A stretch of 47,827 nt of DNA from Ancylobacter sonchi. GTDB taxonomy: Bacteria; Pseudomonadota; Alphaproteobacteria; Rhizobiales; Xanthobacteraceae. Positions 8,581 to 16,512 of the stretch are shown piece after piece. Positions within the stretch are counted from its first letter, which is position 1, and the number at the start of each line of letters is the position of its first letter. The stretch is taken from positions 1 through 47,827 of the forward strand of contig NZ_JAHBGF010000009.1 in the NCBI RefSeq assembly GCF_018390695.1, read 5' to 3'. The notes beneath the pieces were generated by a model. It made no database searches, was not told the DNA's origin, and saw only the letters and a list, made by a program, of their open reading frames with translations. Position numbers and translations under genes: made by a program.

Positions 8581-9411
8581 ATGTCAAGGAATCTGACTGA
8601 CCAGGACATACAAGCGATCAAGGCGCTTATCTCAGAGGAGCGCTTGGGGACGTTTCGTTCGATCACCCACAGCGACGACGATGCCATCGAGCTGCACCAG
8701 GCGGCCATGATGCTTTCCGCATCGCTCATGTCTGTCACGGGCATGATAGAAATAGCCCTTCGGAATGCGGTTTGCGACCAAATCTCGACCGATTATGGCG
8801 TAGCCGACTTTTTGCGGCGTCCCCCCTTAGGGCTCCACTGGCACGCGCTCGAGAAGAAGAAGATCGAAGACGCGGAATCACAGGCACGCCGCGCGGCATA
8901 CTCAAAGCTCGATAATGCCGGGAAGGAGGCTCTGGACGGGCGAGCGTTTCCGAACGGAGTGCCGCCCAACATCAAACACACCACGCTCGCCAGGAAACGC
9001 CAAGCGACGCTCGTGGTCTCCAGTGGACAGGTGGTCTCCCAACTCACGATTTTTTTCTGGAAGCGGCTCTTCTCGGAACAGTATGAGCCGACGCTTTGGA
9101 AGCGGTCATTGAAGAAAGTTTTCCCGAATAAGAGATATGAAAGATCCGATATCGCAGAGCATCTCGAAGTACTCTATCAAATCCGAAATAGACTGGCACA
9201 TCATGAGCTAGTGTATGGTCGGCGCCTCGAACAAATACGAGGAGCAATCGAATTTGTCGCCCATAATATGAAATCGCGCAGACCCGATCCGGAATCGAAT
9301 TTTGCAAAATTCGTTTTGCCACACCGTGAGCAGCTGGATAGTCAGGTTGCTGTGTTCACTGCGACCTTCAATCGTCTCACCACTCCGCCGAATGAACGAC
9401 ACGACGGGTAA
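8581..9411 (+). CDS. Abi_2/AbiD-like abortive infection protein (HEPN)
   Basis: A 276-residue protein of the Abi_2 type. The N-terminal helical block contains GMIEIALRNAV at 54-64, typical of the family. The HEPN ribonuclease signature R-x4-H is present at R202-H207 within IRNRLAHHELV. HEPN proteins with this motif usually cut RNA and stop growth of infected cells; that activity is inferred. Ribosome-binding site GGGAGG lies 10 bases before the ATG. The next gene (DUF4238) begins 64 bp downstream on the same strand, so the two may share a transcript. No cognate antitoxin is obvious next to it. Confidence 0.75.
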   Translation: MSRNLTDQDIQAIKALISEERLGTFRSITHSDDDAIELHQAAMMLSASLMSVTGMIEIALRNAVCDQISTDYGVADFLRRPPLGLHWHALEKKKIEDAESQARRAAYSKLDNAGKEALDGRAFPNGVPPNIKHTTLARKRQATLVVSSGQVVSQLTIFFWKRLFSEQYEPTLWKRSLKKVFPNKRYERSDIAEHLEVLYQIRNRLAHHELVYGRRLEQIRGAIEFVAHNMKSRRPDPESNFAKFVLPHREQLDSQVAVFTATFNRLTTPPNERHDG

Positions 9412-9475
9412 AGCATACAGGCGTAAACTTCAGCACTTTCGACAGTGCATATGAGCCTCGTCACTGCAGGTAACT

Positions 9476-10750
9476 ATGGACCGGCCTTCCAAAAAGCATC
9501 ACTTCGTTCCCCAGGCCCAGCTTAGGCACTTTGCCGCCGATCCAGAAAGGCGCACGATTTACGTTTTTGCAAAGCGAACCGATCGGTCTTTTCTGACGTC
9601 GATCCTCAACGCCGGGTCCGAAAACGACTTCAATACGGTGAGCCAGGGCGACACAAAATGGAACTTCGAGGACCTTTTCCGGGAGGTCGATGCGCGCTCT
9701 GCCCGCCTCGTCGCCGAAATCGTCTCCCGGCGCTCGCTGGCTTGGATGACGGCGGACGATCGTATTGCGCTGGCCGATTTCTTCGCGACCCAGATGCTGC
9801 GGACGCATTTCAGCAGAACGACACCCAAGTATCTGGCCGGGCAATTGCGGGAGATTGCGCGCCAGGTTGGCTACGATCCCGATGCCGACCCCCACATGGC
9901 CTTGCCCTCTGACGCGGCAGTGAGACTTCGGGCGGTCAAGGCATTCCTTGAGCGGCAACGTCACACGGTAGCCCTGCTTGGCCTTCATCCTGCCCTTTAT
10001 GGGAGCTCCGGCGAGCATCGCTTCATTTCGTCGGATCATCCCGTCAGTCGCATTAATGCCTTTCCCTATGGGGATATCGGGCTCACTTCGCCGGGCGTCA
10101 TGGTGATGCTGCCGGTTTCACCTGACCTGACGGTCGCGCTGCTTTGCCCGACGATTGTCCAACGCTACGAACTGGCGGCGAGTGCAGATATCGAGCCTGA
10201 AAGCAAGGCAAGTATGATCCGCTATCGGGACGGCCTGTGGTCCGGCGACCCGATCGCCATCGAAGGCGACATGGTGCGCTACCTTAACGGTCTCCAGGTC
10301 TCGCAAAGCGCCAGCTATCTTTATGCCGACAGCGATGCGTTCGACTTCGCTCGCGAAATTCTGCGGGAGGACGAGGACCTGCGGAGCGTCGAGACGCATT
10401 CGGAGCTCGGAGAGATGGGGCATGGGCCTCCACCGCGCCCGGGAATGCCTGCAGGGACACACCTCGTCATCTTTGGTTCCCTCGATCACTGCATGCTGGC
10501 GATTGAGGAGATCGACGAGAGCGGCGAAGGCCTGACGGTACGAACCAGGCAGGTCGATCTGCTCGCTCAGGTCGCCGCCGACAGGGGGATGTTGCGGGTC
10601 GAGCTATATGTCGATCGGCAGGTTACGCATGGAATGGGCCAAGCGATGGTGGAGCGTTTTGGCGAACCGTCATCCGGCTGGTTTCGGGTGGTCCATCGCG
10701 ACCCGAGCCTGAGATCGCTCAGCGTTCAGCTCGATGCCAAGCGCCGTTGA
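9476..10750 (+). CDS. DUF4238 domain protein
   Basis: A 424-residue soluble protein opening with KKHHFVPQAQLRHFA, the hallmark start of DUF4238 (a conserved H-x-V-P-Q near the N-terminus). Further family-type segments are the helical DRIALADFFATQMLRT (about 100-115) and FISSDHPV (about 182-190). DUF4238 has no established biochemical function but is often found in accessory and defence regions. Its 3' end overlaps the 3' end of the convergent CHAT-like protease gene by 25 bp. The C-terminal 100 residues (LVIFGSLDHCMLAIEEID) look like a separate alpha/beta domain. Codon use is GC-rich and matches the downstream protease and nuclease genes. Confidence 0.75.
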   Translation: MDRPSKKHHFVPQAQLRHFAADPERRTIYVFAKRTDRSFLTSILNAGSENDFNTVSQGDTKWNFEDLFREVDARSARLVAEIVSRRSLAWMTADDRIALADFFATQMLRTHFSRTTPKYLAGQLREIARQVGYDPDADPHMALPSDAAVRLRAVKAFLERQRHTVALLGLHPALYGSSGEHRFISSDHPVSRINAFPYGDIGLTSPGVMVMLPVSPDLTVALLCPTIVQRYELAASADIEPESKASMIRYRDGLWSGDPIAIEGDMVRYLNGLQVSQSASYLYADSDAFDFAREILREDEDLRSVETHSELGEMGHGPPPRPGMPAGTHLVIFGSLDHCMLAIEEIDESGEGLTVRTRQVDLLAQVAADRGMLRVELYVDRQVTHGMGQAMVERFGEPSSGWFRVVHRDPSLRSLSVQLDAKRR

Positions 10751-11748
10751 GATCGCCCGGAGCGGACAGAGCGCTTCAGGATCCGGTCGAGATCGGCGTA
10801 GGTGAAGGCGGGGGCTCGCCCGATGAGGAACGACGGGGCAAAAAAGTCGATCACGTTCTGTCCGGGTTTCAGAGCTTCACGTATCTGGCGCCGGACCTGC
10901 TTCAGTTGTTCGCCGGAAGGATTCGCGACGCCATCGCGTTGCAGAACGGCCGTGACCATATGCTCTAGGCGATCCCGCCGCATGCGCCCGCTGCAGTAGC
11001 TTCGGATGTATCGCAAGAGCGACTGCAGGAACAAACCCTGGCAGTGAAAAGACTGCATGACGCCGCCCAAGGTCTGCTCGAATGCAGCTGTGACGTTCGA
11101 TGTTCTGTTCATCTCGCGATAGAAAGCCAACGTTTGCGCTTCGAGGAAGCCGACGCCGATTTCCGCGGGCGGCGCGCAGAAGAGATAGGACGGAACCGGT
11201 TGCCTCAGACTGACGTGCCTGTAGAGATGCAAGCCGAAGCACAAAGCGAAGATACAGGTCAGATTGTTGGCCGTCGCAACGTTTAGGGCACGGAGATCCT
11301 CGATGATCTCGGCCCAGCCGACACGTTCGCCGCTGGGTGCAAGAAGGAGGCCCTGGGCGGCTGTTCCGTGAGCATCGACATGTAGCACAGGTCTCAATCC
11401 CTGCTCGGCTCGTGTCGTCAACTGCCTGAAGAGCTCGCGCAGTTCGCTTCCATCTCGAACCGCATATTCGAACACGGGGAAACCACCCGCGGTAGCGAGG
11501 CCTTCAAGGTCTTCTAGGATGCGACGGGTTGGTCCCATCTCGCCTTCCGGCAGCGAGTGGATCCAGACGATCGCGTTGGTCTGCAATGTTTCTGAAATCG
11601 TGAGAGCGGTGTCCGAGTAAACTATCATTCCGGCGGGTCTCGCCTTGCTCTCTGAATCTATGGGTTCACACCTAACTATCTCGCAGGCACGAGTTGCGGC
11701 GGCAAATGGTACCAGTGCTAGACTGGCAAAGTTGAACAAGAAAAGCAT
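10726..11748 (-). CDS. CHAT/caspase-like cysteine protease
   Basis: A 340-residue protein with a clan-CD caspase/CHAT catalytic dyad: H127-G128 in VLHVDAHGTA and C170 in CIFALCFGLHL. The intervening segment (SGERVGWAEIIEDLRALNVA) carries the Trp and the NVA element usual between His and Cys in CHAT proteins. Residues 180-215 include the substrate-side segment (CAPPAEIGVGFLEAQTLAFY). No repeat or sensor domain is fused to it, so a partner is expected. The frame is open much further upstream into the opposite gene; ATG 11748 is chosen because the protein-like sequence begins there, nine bases from the divergent nuclease start. It has no good ribosome-binding site. A later start at 11628 is possible. 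Role: probably a regulated protease in a defence unit (inference). Confidence 0.75.
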   Translation of the reverse strand: MLFLFNFASLALVPFAAATRACEIVRCEPIDSESKARPAGMIVYSDTALTISETLQTNAIVWIHSLPEGEMGPTRRILEDLEGLATAGGFPVFEYAVRDGSELRELFRQLTTRAEQGLRPVLHVDAHGTAAQGLLLAPSGERVGWAEIIEDLRALNVATANNLTCIFALCFGLHLYRHVSLRQPVPSYLFCAPPAEIGVGFLEAQTLAFYREMNRTSNVTAAFEQTLGGVMQSFHCQGLFLQSLLRYIRSYCSGRMRRDRLEHMVTAVLQRDGVANPSGEQLKQVRRQIREALKPGQNVIDFFAPSFLIGRAPAFTYADLDRILKRSVRSGRSQRRLASS

Positions 11749-11757
11749 GGGGGGAAC

Positions 11758-12756
11758 ATGACGCTTCCGACGCTCGGTCGGCTGACCACCATGAAGGTCA
11801 CTGATGTCTGGGAGAATGAGCCGCGCGGGTTCACACCATGGCTGGCGCTCCCCGACAATCTTACGCTCCTGTGTGAAATTCTCGGCCTCGACGAGCTGGT
11901 GGACGTCAAGCAAGAAGACGCGGTGGGCCGCTATCGCGTCGACATCCTCGCTCGGGATCAGGACGGTGGGACCGTCGTCATAGAGAACCAGTTTGGCCGT
12001 ACAGACCATGGCCATCTCGGCCAGATCATGACCTACCTCGCCGGCCAGCAAGGGCGTGTCACCGTCATCTGGATCGCCGAACGGTTTAACGAAGAGCATC
12101 GAGCGGTCGTCGATTGGCTCAATGCCAATTCCGGCGACGACTACACCTTCTTCGCGGTCGAGGTGGAGGTGTTACGCATCGGTGCGTCCGAGCCTGCCCC
12201 GTGGTTTAACGTCGTTGCAAAGCCCAACATCTGGAGTCGCAGCATCCGCGCCGGCTCTAGCGATGCCGAAAGCGCGGAGATTGCATCGCGCCACACGTTG
12301 CGCATGTCTTACTGGTCATCATTCGCCGAATATCTGCAAGCCCACAGTTCCGAATTCCGTATCAAGCGCGCGAACAAGGACCACTGGTTTTCGTTCGCCT
12401 CAGGACGTTCAGGATCCGTTATCTCCGCTACAATCAGCGTCGAGCGGTACAAGCGCATCGGCGTCGAGCTTTACAATCACGGCGACGGCACCAAGGCCAT
12501 TTTTGATGCGCTGCATGCACAGCGTGACGAGATCGAACGCGAAATAGGCGTCACACTCGAATGGCAAAGGCTGGATGGTCGGAAAGCGACACGCATCGTC
12601 CTCTACCGGACCGGCGAGGACCCTTCTGACCCACTTGCATGGCCCCGTCAGCACGCATGGATGCTGGATTACATGGTGAAGTTTCGGCGGACATTCGGCT
12701 CGCGCCTCAAAGCCCTGCCATTATCGGGCTTCCGTCAAGCGGACGATGAAGCATGA
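11758..12756 (+). CDS. DUF4268 protein with PD-(D/E)XK nuclease-like domain
   Basis: A 332-residue protein. The N-terminal nuclease-like fold shows D62 (RYRVDILARD) and E76-x-Q78 (VVIENQFG), then helix Q89 (LGQIMTYLAG); in this group Gln replaces the usual Lys. The C-terminal part (about 190-320, WFSFASGRSG, ISVERYKRIGVELY) fits DUF4268. Such proteins occur in restriction and defence loci and probably bind or cut DNA. The gene is divergent from the CHAT-like protease with only nine bases between start codons, so both must share or overlap regulatory DNA. A G-rich ribosome-binding site (GGGGGGA) precedes the ATG. Confidence 0.75.
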   Translation: MTLPTLGRLTTMKVTDVWENEPRGFTPWLALPDNLTLLCEILGLDELVDVKQEDAVGRYRVDILARDQDGGTVVIENQFGRTDHGHLGQIMTYLAGQQGRVTVIWIAERFNEEHRAVVDWLNANSGDDYTFFAVEVEVLRIGASEPAPWFNVVAKPNIWSRSIRAGSSDAESAEIASRHTLRMSYWSSFAEYLQAHSSEFRIKRANKDHWFSFASGRSGSVISATISVERYKRIGVELYNHGDGTKAIFDALHAQRDEIEREIGVTLEWQRLDGRKATRIVLYRTGEDPSDPLAWPRQHAWMLDYMVKFRRTFGSRLKALPLSGFRQADDEA

Positions 12757-12848
12757 CGATTCGTATTAATCTAGTGTTGAGATCATTGTATTTCGATATG
12801 TTGAAAGTTATCTTAACATAATTGTAATAATATTATTCTATACATAAA

Positions 12849-12891
12849 TTGTACGGACGCCATAGCCGCACTCAACTATGCGTCCGTACAA
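12849..12891. promoter_or_regulatory. Long perfect inverted repeat, candidate operator or attachment site
   Basis: TTGTACGGACGC at 12849-12860 and its exact complement GCGTCCGTACAA at 12880-12891 are separated by 19 bases. The CATAG/CTATG pairs inside the spacer extend the symmetry with a one-base bulge. It lies in AT-rich DNA 21 bp before the next gene and exactly where the defence-like island ends. It could be an operator or a recombination site; no T-tract supports a terminator. Confidence 0.6.
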
Positions 12892-12912
12892 CGAAATTAC
12901 ATTCGATTTTTT

Positions 12913-14070
12913 ATGAAGACGCCTGCCGACCCTTTGTTGCATTCACTTGCCCGTTCTCATTCCAAAGAGCCCGGTGCCGGGTCGCGTCCAGATTCATTCG
13001 CTGAGCCGAAAAAAGACGACATGCTGCGCGACCTCGATGCGCAGATTGCCGCCATTGCCGAAATGGTGGCCTCGCAGCGTTCGGCGGGAGCCGATGAGGC
13101 GAGCCTTGGCAATCTTCGCGGGTTCGCCAACCAGCTTAAGGCATTGCGCGGGCAAGTCGAAACGGCGGCCTCGCCCCAGTTCCTCATGCAGCTTCGTGGA
13201 CGGATGTCCGCAGCAATGACCGCCGCCGCTGGCGCAGTCATATTAGCGCCGGGTGCGACTGCAGCGTCTGCCGGCAGCGCCGCGCTACGCATGGCGAGCG
13301 CTGAAACACAGCGGCTTCTGGGGCGGAACAGCGGCCAGATCTCCGAGCGGTCCGAGGAAATGTCGGACTGGGGCCAGAAATACGGCATCGACCTGACCGA
13401 GCACCAGAAGCGTGAAATGGAGCTCAAGCGCCAGGAGCAAGAGCTGCGCGATAAGGGCGACTTCCACGGTGCGCTTGGCATCCACGCCGACCGTCTGCGC
13501 CATCAGATCGGCGGTTACAGCACGCTGCTCGACAGCGACAAGCTCTCCGATGCCGATCGCCGCAAGATCGAGGAGCGCAGGAAGCAGGCCGAGGACGATC
13601 TTCAGGCCAGTTTGCGTGAGCAGGAACGGCTCGGGAAGGGCAAGGACACTGGCCAGGCCGAGCAACAGGGCAAAGATGATAGGTCGGATGTGAAGGAACT
13701 GTATGGCCCCGATGACAAGCGCAGCACATGGGAGTTAGAGCGACGCACCGACTTGAAAGCGGGTCAGGCCTCCGCACGAATGAGCCTGCGCGATGATTCA
13801 ACGAGTGTCAGTGCCGGACAGGCGGAAGTAGCTACTCAGGGTGTAACAACCGAGGTCAAGAAGGCCATGGGTCAGGCTCTTGGAGCCGCGTTCGAGCTTG
13901 GCGCGCCCGATGATGTGAAAGCACAGGCTCGGCTGGCGGCAGCACCCGCCGCCTCCGCGGGCGCCCAGGATTCCTCGCGCACGGCCGATCTCTCGACCAG
14001 TGCGAAGCCTGCCCCAACCCTGACGGCCGACACCCACAAACCGCCCGCCGGTCGCGGAACTGCCCCCTGA
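12913..14070 (+). CDS. Hypothetical coiled-coil, Ala/Gln/Lys-rich protein
   Basis: A 385-residue hydrophilic protein of low complexity. A short helical hydrophobic segment at about 95-120 (MSAAMTAAAGAVILAPGATA) is flanked by predicted coiled coil at 30-75 and 155-240 (KREMELKRQEQELRDKGD, RRKIEERRKQAEDDLQ). The C-terminus is Ala/Pro/Thr-rich and probably disordered. No domain is recognised. ATG 12913 has no clear ribosome-binding site; a candidate operator lies 21 bp upstream. It converges with the minus-strand operon ending at 14095. Confidence 0.6.
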   Translation: MKTPADPLLHSLARSHSKEPGAGSRPDSFAEPKKDDMLRDLDAQIAAIAEMVASQRSAGADEASLGNLRGFANQLKALRGQVETAASPQFLMQLRGRMSAAMTAAAGAVILAPGATAASAGSAALRMASAETQRLLGRNSGQISERSEEMSDWGQKYGIDLTEHQKREMELKRQEQELRDKGDFHGALGIHADRLRHQIGGYSTLLDSDKLSDADRRKIEERRKQAEDDLQASLREQERLGKGKDTGQAEQQGKDDRSDVKELYGPDDKRSTWELERRTDLKAGQASARMSLRDDSTSVSAGQAEVATQGVTTEVKKAMGQALGAAFELGAPDDVKAQARLAAAPAASAGAQDSSRTADLSTSAKPAPTLTADTHKPPAGRGTAP

Positions 14071-14094
14071 GACCGAGAGCCAGCAGCTCTCCGC

Positions 14095-14340
14095 TCAGCG
14101 TGCCGGAGTGCCTTTCAAGGCGTTGCGTATCCATAGCGATTTGGCCGCCGATATCCCGACCCAGCCGATCCCGGCTAGGGTGGCGCCGAAAGGGCCCCCG
14201 ACAGCGGCGCCCGCGAGCATCGCCCCCTTCATCGTGAGGACGCCCGAAGCGGCACCGAACAGCATTGCGCCGGCATCACCTGCGCCCTCGGTCGAGGTTG
14301 AGCGGCGCTCGCTTCCGATAGGTTCCATGTACCAGGACAT
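14095..14340 (-). CDS. Small Gly/Ala-rich membrane protein
   Basis: An 81-residue protein with a good ribosome-binding site (AAGGAG) before the chosen ATG at 14340. The centre (about 26-68) is a Gly/Ala-rich hydrophobic region, probably one or two membrane helices (LFGAASGVLTM, AAVGGPFGATLAGIGWVG). Last gene of a three-gene minus-strand set (15296 to 14095). Unknown function. Confidence 0.55.
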   Translation of the reverse strand: MSWYMEPIGSERRSTSTEGAGDAGAMLFGAASGVLTMKGAMLAGAAVGGPFGATLAGIGWVGISAAKSLWIRNALKGTPAR

Positions 14341-14355
14341 CCATAGGCTCCTTCG

Positions 14356-15066
14356 CTAAGGTTGATCGGGTATGGCGGACGTGGAGCCTGTGGCGAAGCG
14401 TCGGCCGACATTGCCTCCGACGATCAGGCAGGCCTTGGTGGCTGGCAGGGTGCGTCCGTCCAGCGTGATGCTGACAGAGGGAGCGCCGGAGAAGCAGGTA
14501 CGAATGCCCTCCCGGATTGCGTCCGGGCTGAGCGCGGGAATCTTCTGTGGCTGCGCCTGCCCGACGAAATGTCCGGCGTCATAGGCGAGCTCGGGGCGCA
14601 GTTCGAAGGATTTTCCCGTGAGGCCCCGATAGGCCGCCGCCCCCTGCCCGGCCGAAGTGACGATGGCGGCAAGAAGAACGCCTGGTCTTTCGTTCTGCAC
14701 GGCGGCAATGGTAGCGACACTGTCGACCTGGTGGCCGATGCCCAGTTCCCGCACCACTAGCGACGCATAGAGCCCAGCGGAAAGGGTCCGGATGGCCGCA
14801 GCATCGACCGCCGCTGCGCACCATTCCCAAACCTCGGGAAAGCCATTGCCGCGTGCGAGCTGCTTCTGACGCACGATATGCGCACGGCCTTCCGCGCAGG
14901 TTTCGCGGGTTTCCTCAAGCGATATGGCATTCATCGACCGGAGGCTGGATAGGGCGTCTTTTCGTGCCTGTGCCTGCTCCGACGGGCTGGCGGCAAGAGA
15001 GCCCTGACCGCATGCTGCAACGAGCAGCAGCACGGCGAGCGTGCGAATAGAGCTGTGGTGCCGCAT
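14356..15066 (-). CDS. Putative lipoprotein
   Basis: A 236-residue exported protein. A basic start (MRHHSSIRT) and hydrophobic helix end in a lipobox-like LLLVAAC, so lipidation at the cysteine near residue 18 is likely. The mature part has further cysteines (ETCAEG, EWCAAA, RTCFSG, KACLIV) that could form disulphides in the periplasm. No known domain is seen. It lies between two small genes of the same orientation, 5 bp from the upstream stop, so they form an operon. An alternative GTG start at 15078 would overlap that stop. Confidence 0.6.
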   Translation of the reverse strand: MRHHSSIRTLAVLLLVAACGQGSLAASPSEQAQARKDALSSLRSMNAISLEETRETCAEGRAHIVRQKQLARGNGFPEVWEWCAAAVDAAAIRTLSAGLYASLVVRELGIGHQVDSVATIAAVQNERPGVLLAAIVTSAGQGAAAYRGLTGKSFELRPELAYDAGHFVGQAQPQKIPALSPDAIREGIRTCFSGAPSVSITLDGRTLPATKACLIVGGNVGRRFATGSTSAIPDQP

Positions 15067-15071
15067 CGCTG

Positions 15072-15296
15072 TCACCACTGATAGTCATAGGGGGCGCCGC
15101 CGGAGACCGCGTCGCGGTTGCGCGACCAGCCCGTCCCGGCTTTTCCCGTCAGCGCCCTCTGGCCCGTCGTCATGTTGACGATGACGAGGATCGCGCCGTT
15201 CGGTTTGAGATTGTCGCGCGCCCAGGCCAAGAGCACGTCGATGGATGGGCTCTGTTGAAGGGCCGTGCTCTGCCCTTCCGCTGCTATGCCGTACAT
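15072..15296 (-). CDS. Small hypothetical protein
   Basis: A 74-residue soluble protein preceded by GAGGG ten bases before its ATG. It is the first gene of the three-gene minus-strand set with the lipoprotein and the Gly-rich membrane protein. Segment AILVIVNMTTG suggests a beta strand core. No family recognised. Confidence 0.45.
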   Translation of the reverse strand: MYGIAAEGQSTALQQSPSIDVLLAWARDNLKPNGAILVIVNMTTGQRALTGKAGTGWSRNRDAVSGGAPYDYQW

Positions 15297-15500
15297 GGTC
15301 TTTTGCCCTCAAGCTGCCTTGCTCTCGGGTCACGATTCTCCCTCAATGCAACACTTTCCGCAATTTTGTTGCAACTTGTACTTATTAAAGCTTTATCGCG
15401 CTCCGGTTTTATTTTGATAAATACACGGGTTTACTTTATGTTACGATTTTTGGAGCGGCGTGCTGCATCAGTATTGCGGATTCTGATGCGGAGTCCGGCA

Positions 15501-16055
15501 ATGCAAAAAGGCTCATGGCATGTCTATGATGAGAAGGGACGGCGCAAATACATTACACCCGCCGAGCGGGTGCGGTTTCTGGCATCGATGCCGGCGGAAC
15601 CACCCGAGCGCTATGCGTTCTGCATGTTGATGGTCTTCGCAGGATGCCGCATCAGCGAGGCGCTGGCGACGGGGCCCGCCCATGTCGAGCCGGGCCGGGT
15701 GCGGTTTCGCACCCTTAAGCGGCGGCGGCTGCATTTCCGCACCGTTCCCGTGCCGCTGTTTGTCACCGACCTCCTGCTTGCCCTGCCCGTCCCGGAATGC
15801 GCTGAGCGCTTCTGGACCGTGCATCGCACGACCGCCTATCGCTGGGTGAAGCACGCCATGCGCTATGCCGAGATCGACGGCATACAGGCCTGCCCCAAGG
15901 GGCTACGCCATGGCTTCGGGATACGCGCTGCGGTGAAAGGGGTTCCCCCCAATATGACGCAGAAATGGCTCGGCCATGCCCGGCCGGACACGACCGCCAT
16001 CTATATGGAAGCCTCCGGCGCTGAAGAACGTCAGATAGCCGAGCGGATGTTTTGA
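15501..16055 (+). CDS. Short tyrosine recombinase (catalytic domain only)
   Basis: A 184-residue recombinase. Catalytic residues are R50 (FAGCRISEAL), K73, R136-H137 (KGLRHGFG), H159 (WLGHARP) and nucleophile Y168 (TAIYMEASG). The first His of the usual H-x-x-R box is replaced by Lys (K133). The N-terminal core-binding domain is missing, so this is either a minimal recombinase or a 5'-truncated one. ATG 15501 is preferred because GGAG lies seven bases upstream; in-frame ATGs at 15438 and 15486 are alternatives. Two tiny genes follow on the same strand. Confidence 0.75.
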   Translation: MQKGSWHVYDEKGRRKYITPAERVRFLASMPAEPPERYAFCMLMVFAGCRISEALATGPAHVEPGRVRFRTLKRRRLHFRTVPVPLFVTDLLLALPVPECAERFWTVHRTTAYRWVKHAMRYAEIDGIQACPKGLRHGFGIRAAVKGVPPNMTQKWLGHARPDTTAIYMEASGAEERQIAERMF

Positions 16056-16095
16056 AGCCCCGCGCCCTTGCAGTCGCAGAGTTGTTACCCTTCCG

Positions 16096-16260
16096 GTGGG
16101 GCTGCTCTGTGTGCTCATGGCCTCGGCCGTGCTGCTGGTCCATGCGCTGCTCGTACTCGGAAGTGAGCGCCATACCCACCGCTTCCCTCGCCGAAAGAAA
16201 GCCCCGTCCCGGACAGATACCCTGCCCCAAAGGGCAAACCCCACAGAAAGCGATAGGTAG
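16096..16260 (+). CDS. Very small single-helix membrane protein
   Basis: A 54-codon frame read in a different phase from the recombinase. It begins VGLLCVLMASAVLLVHALLV, one strongly hydrophobic helix, then a basic, Pro/Thr-rich tail (HTHRFPRRKKAPSRT). GTG 16096 or ATG 16117 could be the start; no strong ribosome-binding site. Its stop is three bases before the next ATG, which supports a real operon. Function unknown. Confidence 0.4.
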   Translation: MGLLCVLMASAVLLVHALLVLGSERHTHRFPRRKKAPSRTDTLPQRANPTESDR

Positions 16261-16263
16261 TTC

Positions 16264-16446
16264 ATGGATGCAGCGCCGGACAGAAGACAGGCCGAACGAG
16301 CCGTAGCCCTCGGGATGCTTGCCGCATTGGGCAAAGCAGGTGACCCGTCAGATAGGCTAGTCGCGCGGCTATTCCTTAAAGCGGCCGTGGAGTTCATCGG
16401 CAAAGAGGCGGCGCTGGCAGAGATAGAATTATTGGGCGACATATAG
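16264..16446 (+). CDS. Small helical hypothetical protein
   Basis: A 60-residue, mostly helical acidic protein (AALGKAGDPSDRLVARLFLK). It starts three bases after the preceding stop. It is the last intact gene before the IS element and belongs to the recombinase transcript. No family recognised. Confidence 0.45.
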   Translation: MDAAPDRRQAERAVALGMLAALGKAGDPSDRLVARLFLKAAVEFIGKEAALAEIELLGDI

Positions 16447-16512
16447 GGCTTCTCGTGCAGCGTGGGTGCTCTGTGTCGATGTTCGTTGACGTTGCCCCCT
16501 ATTTGCCCTCGT

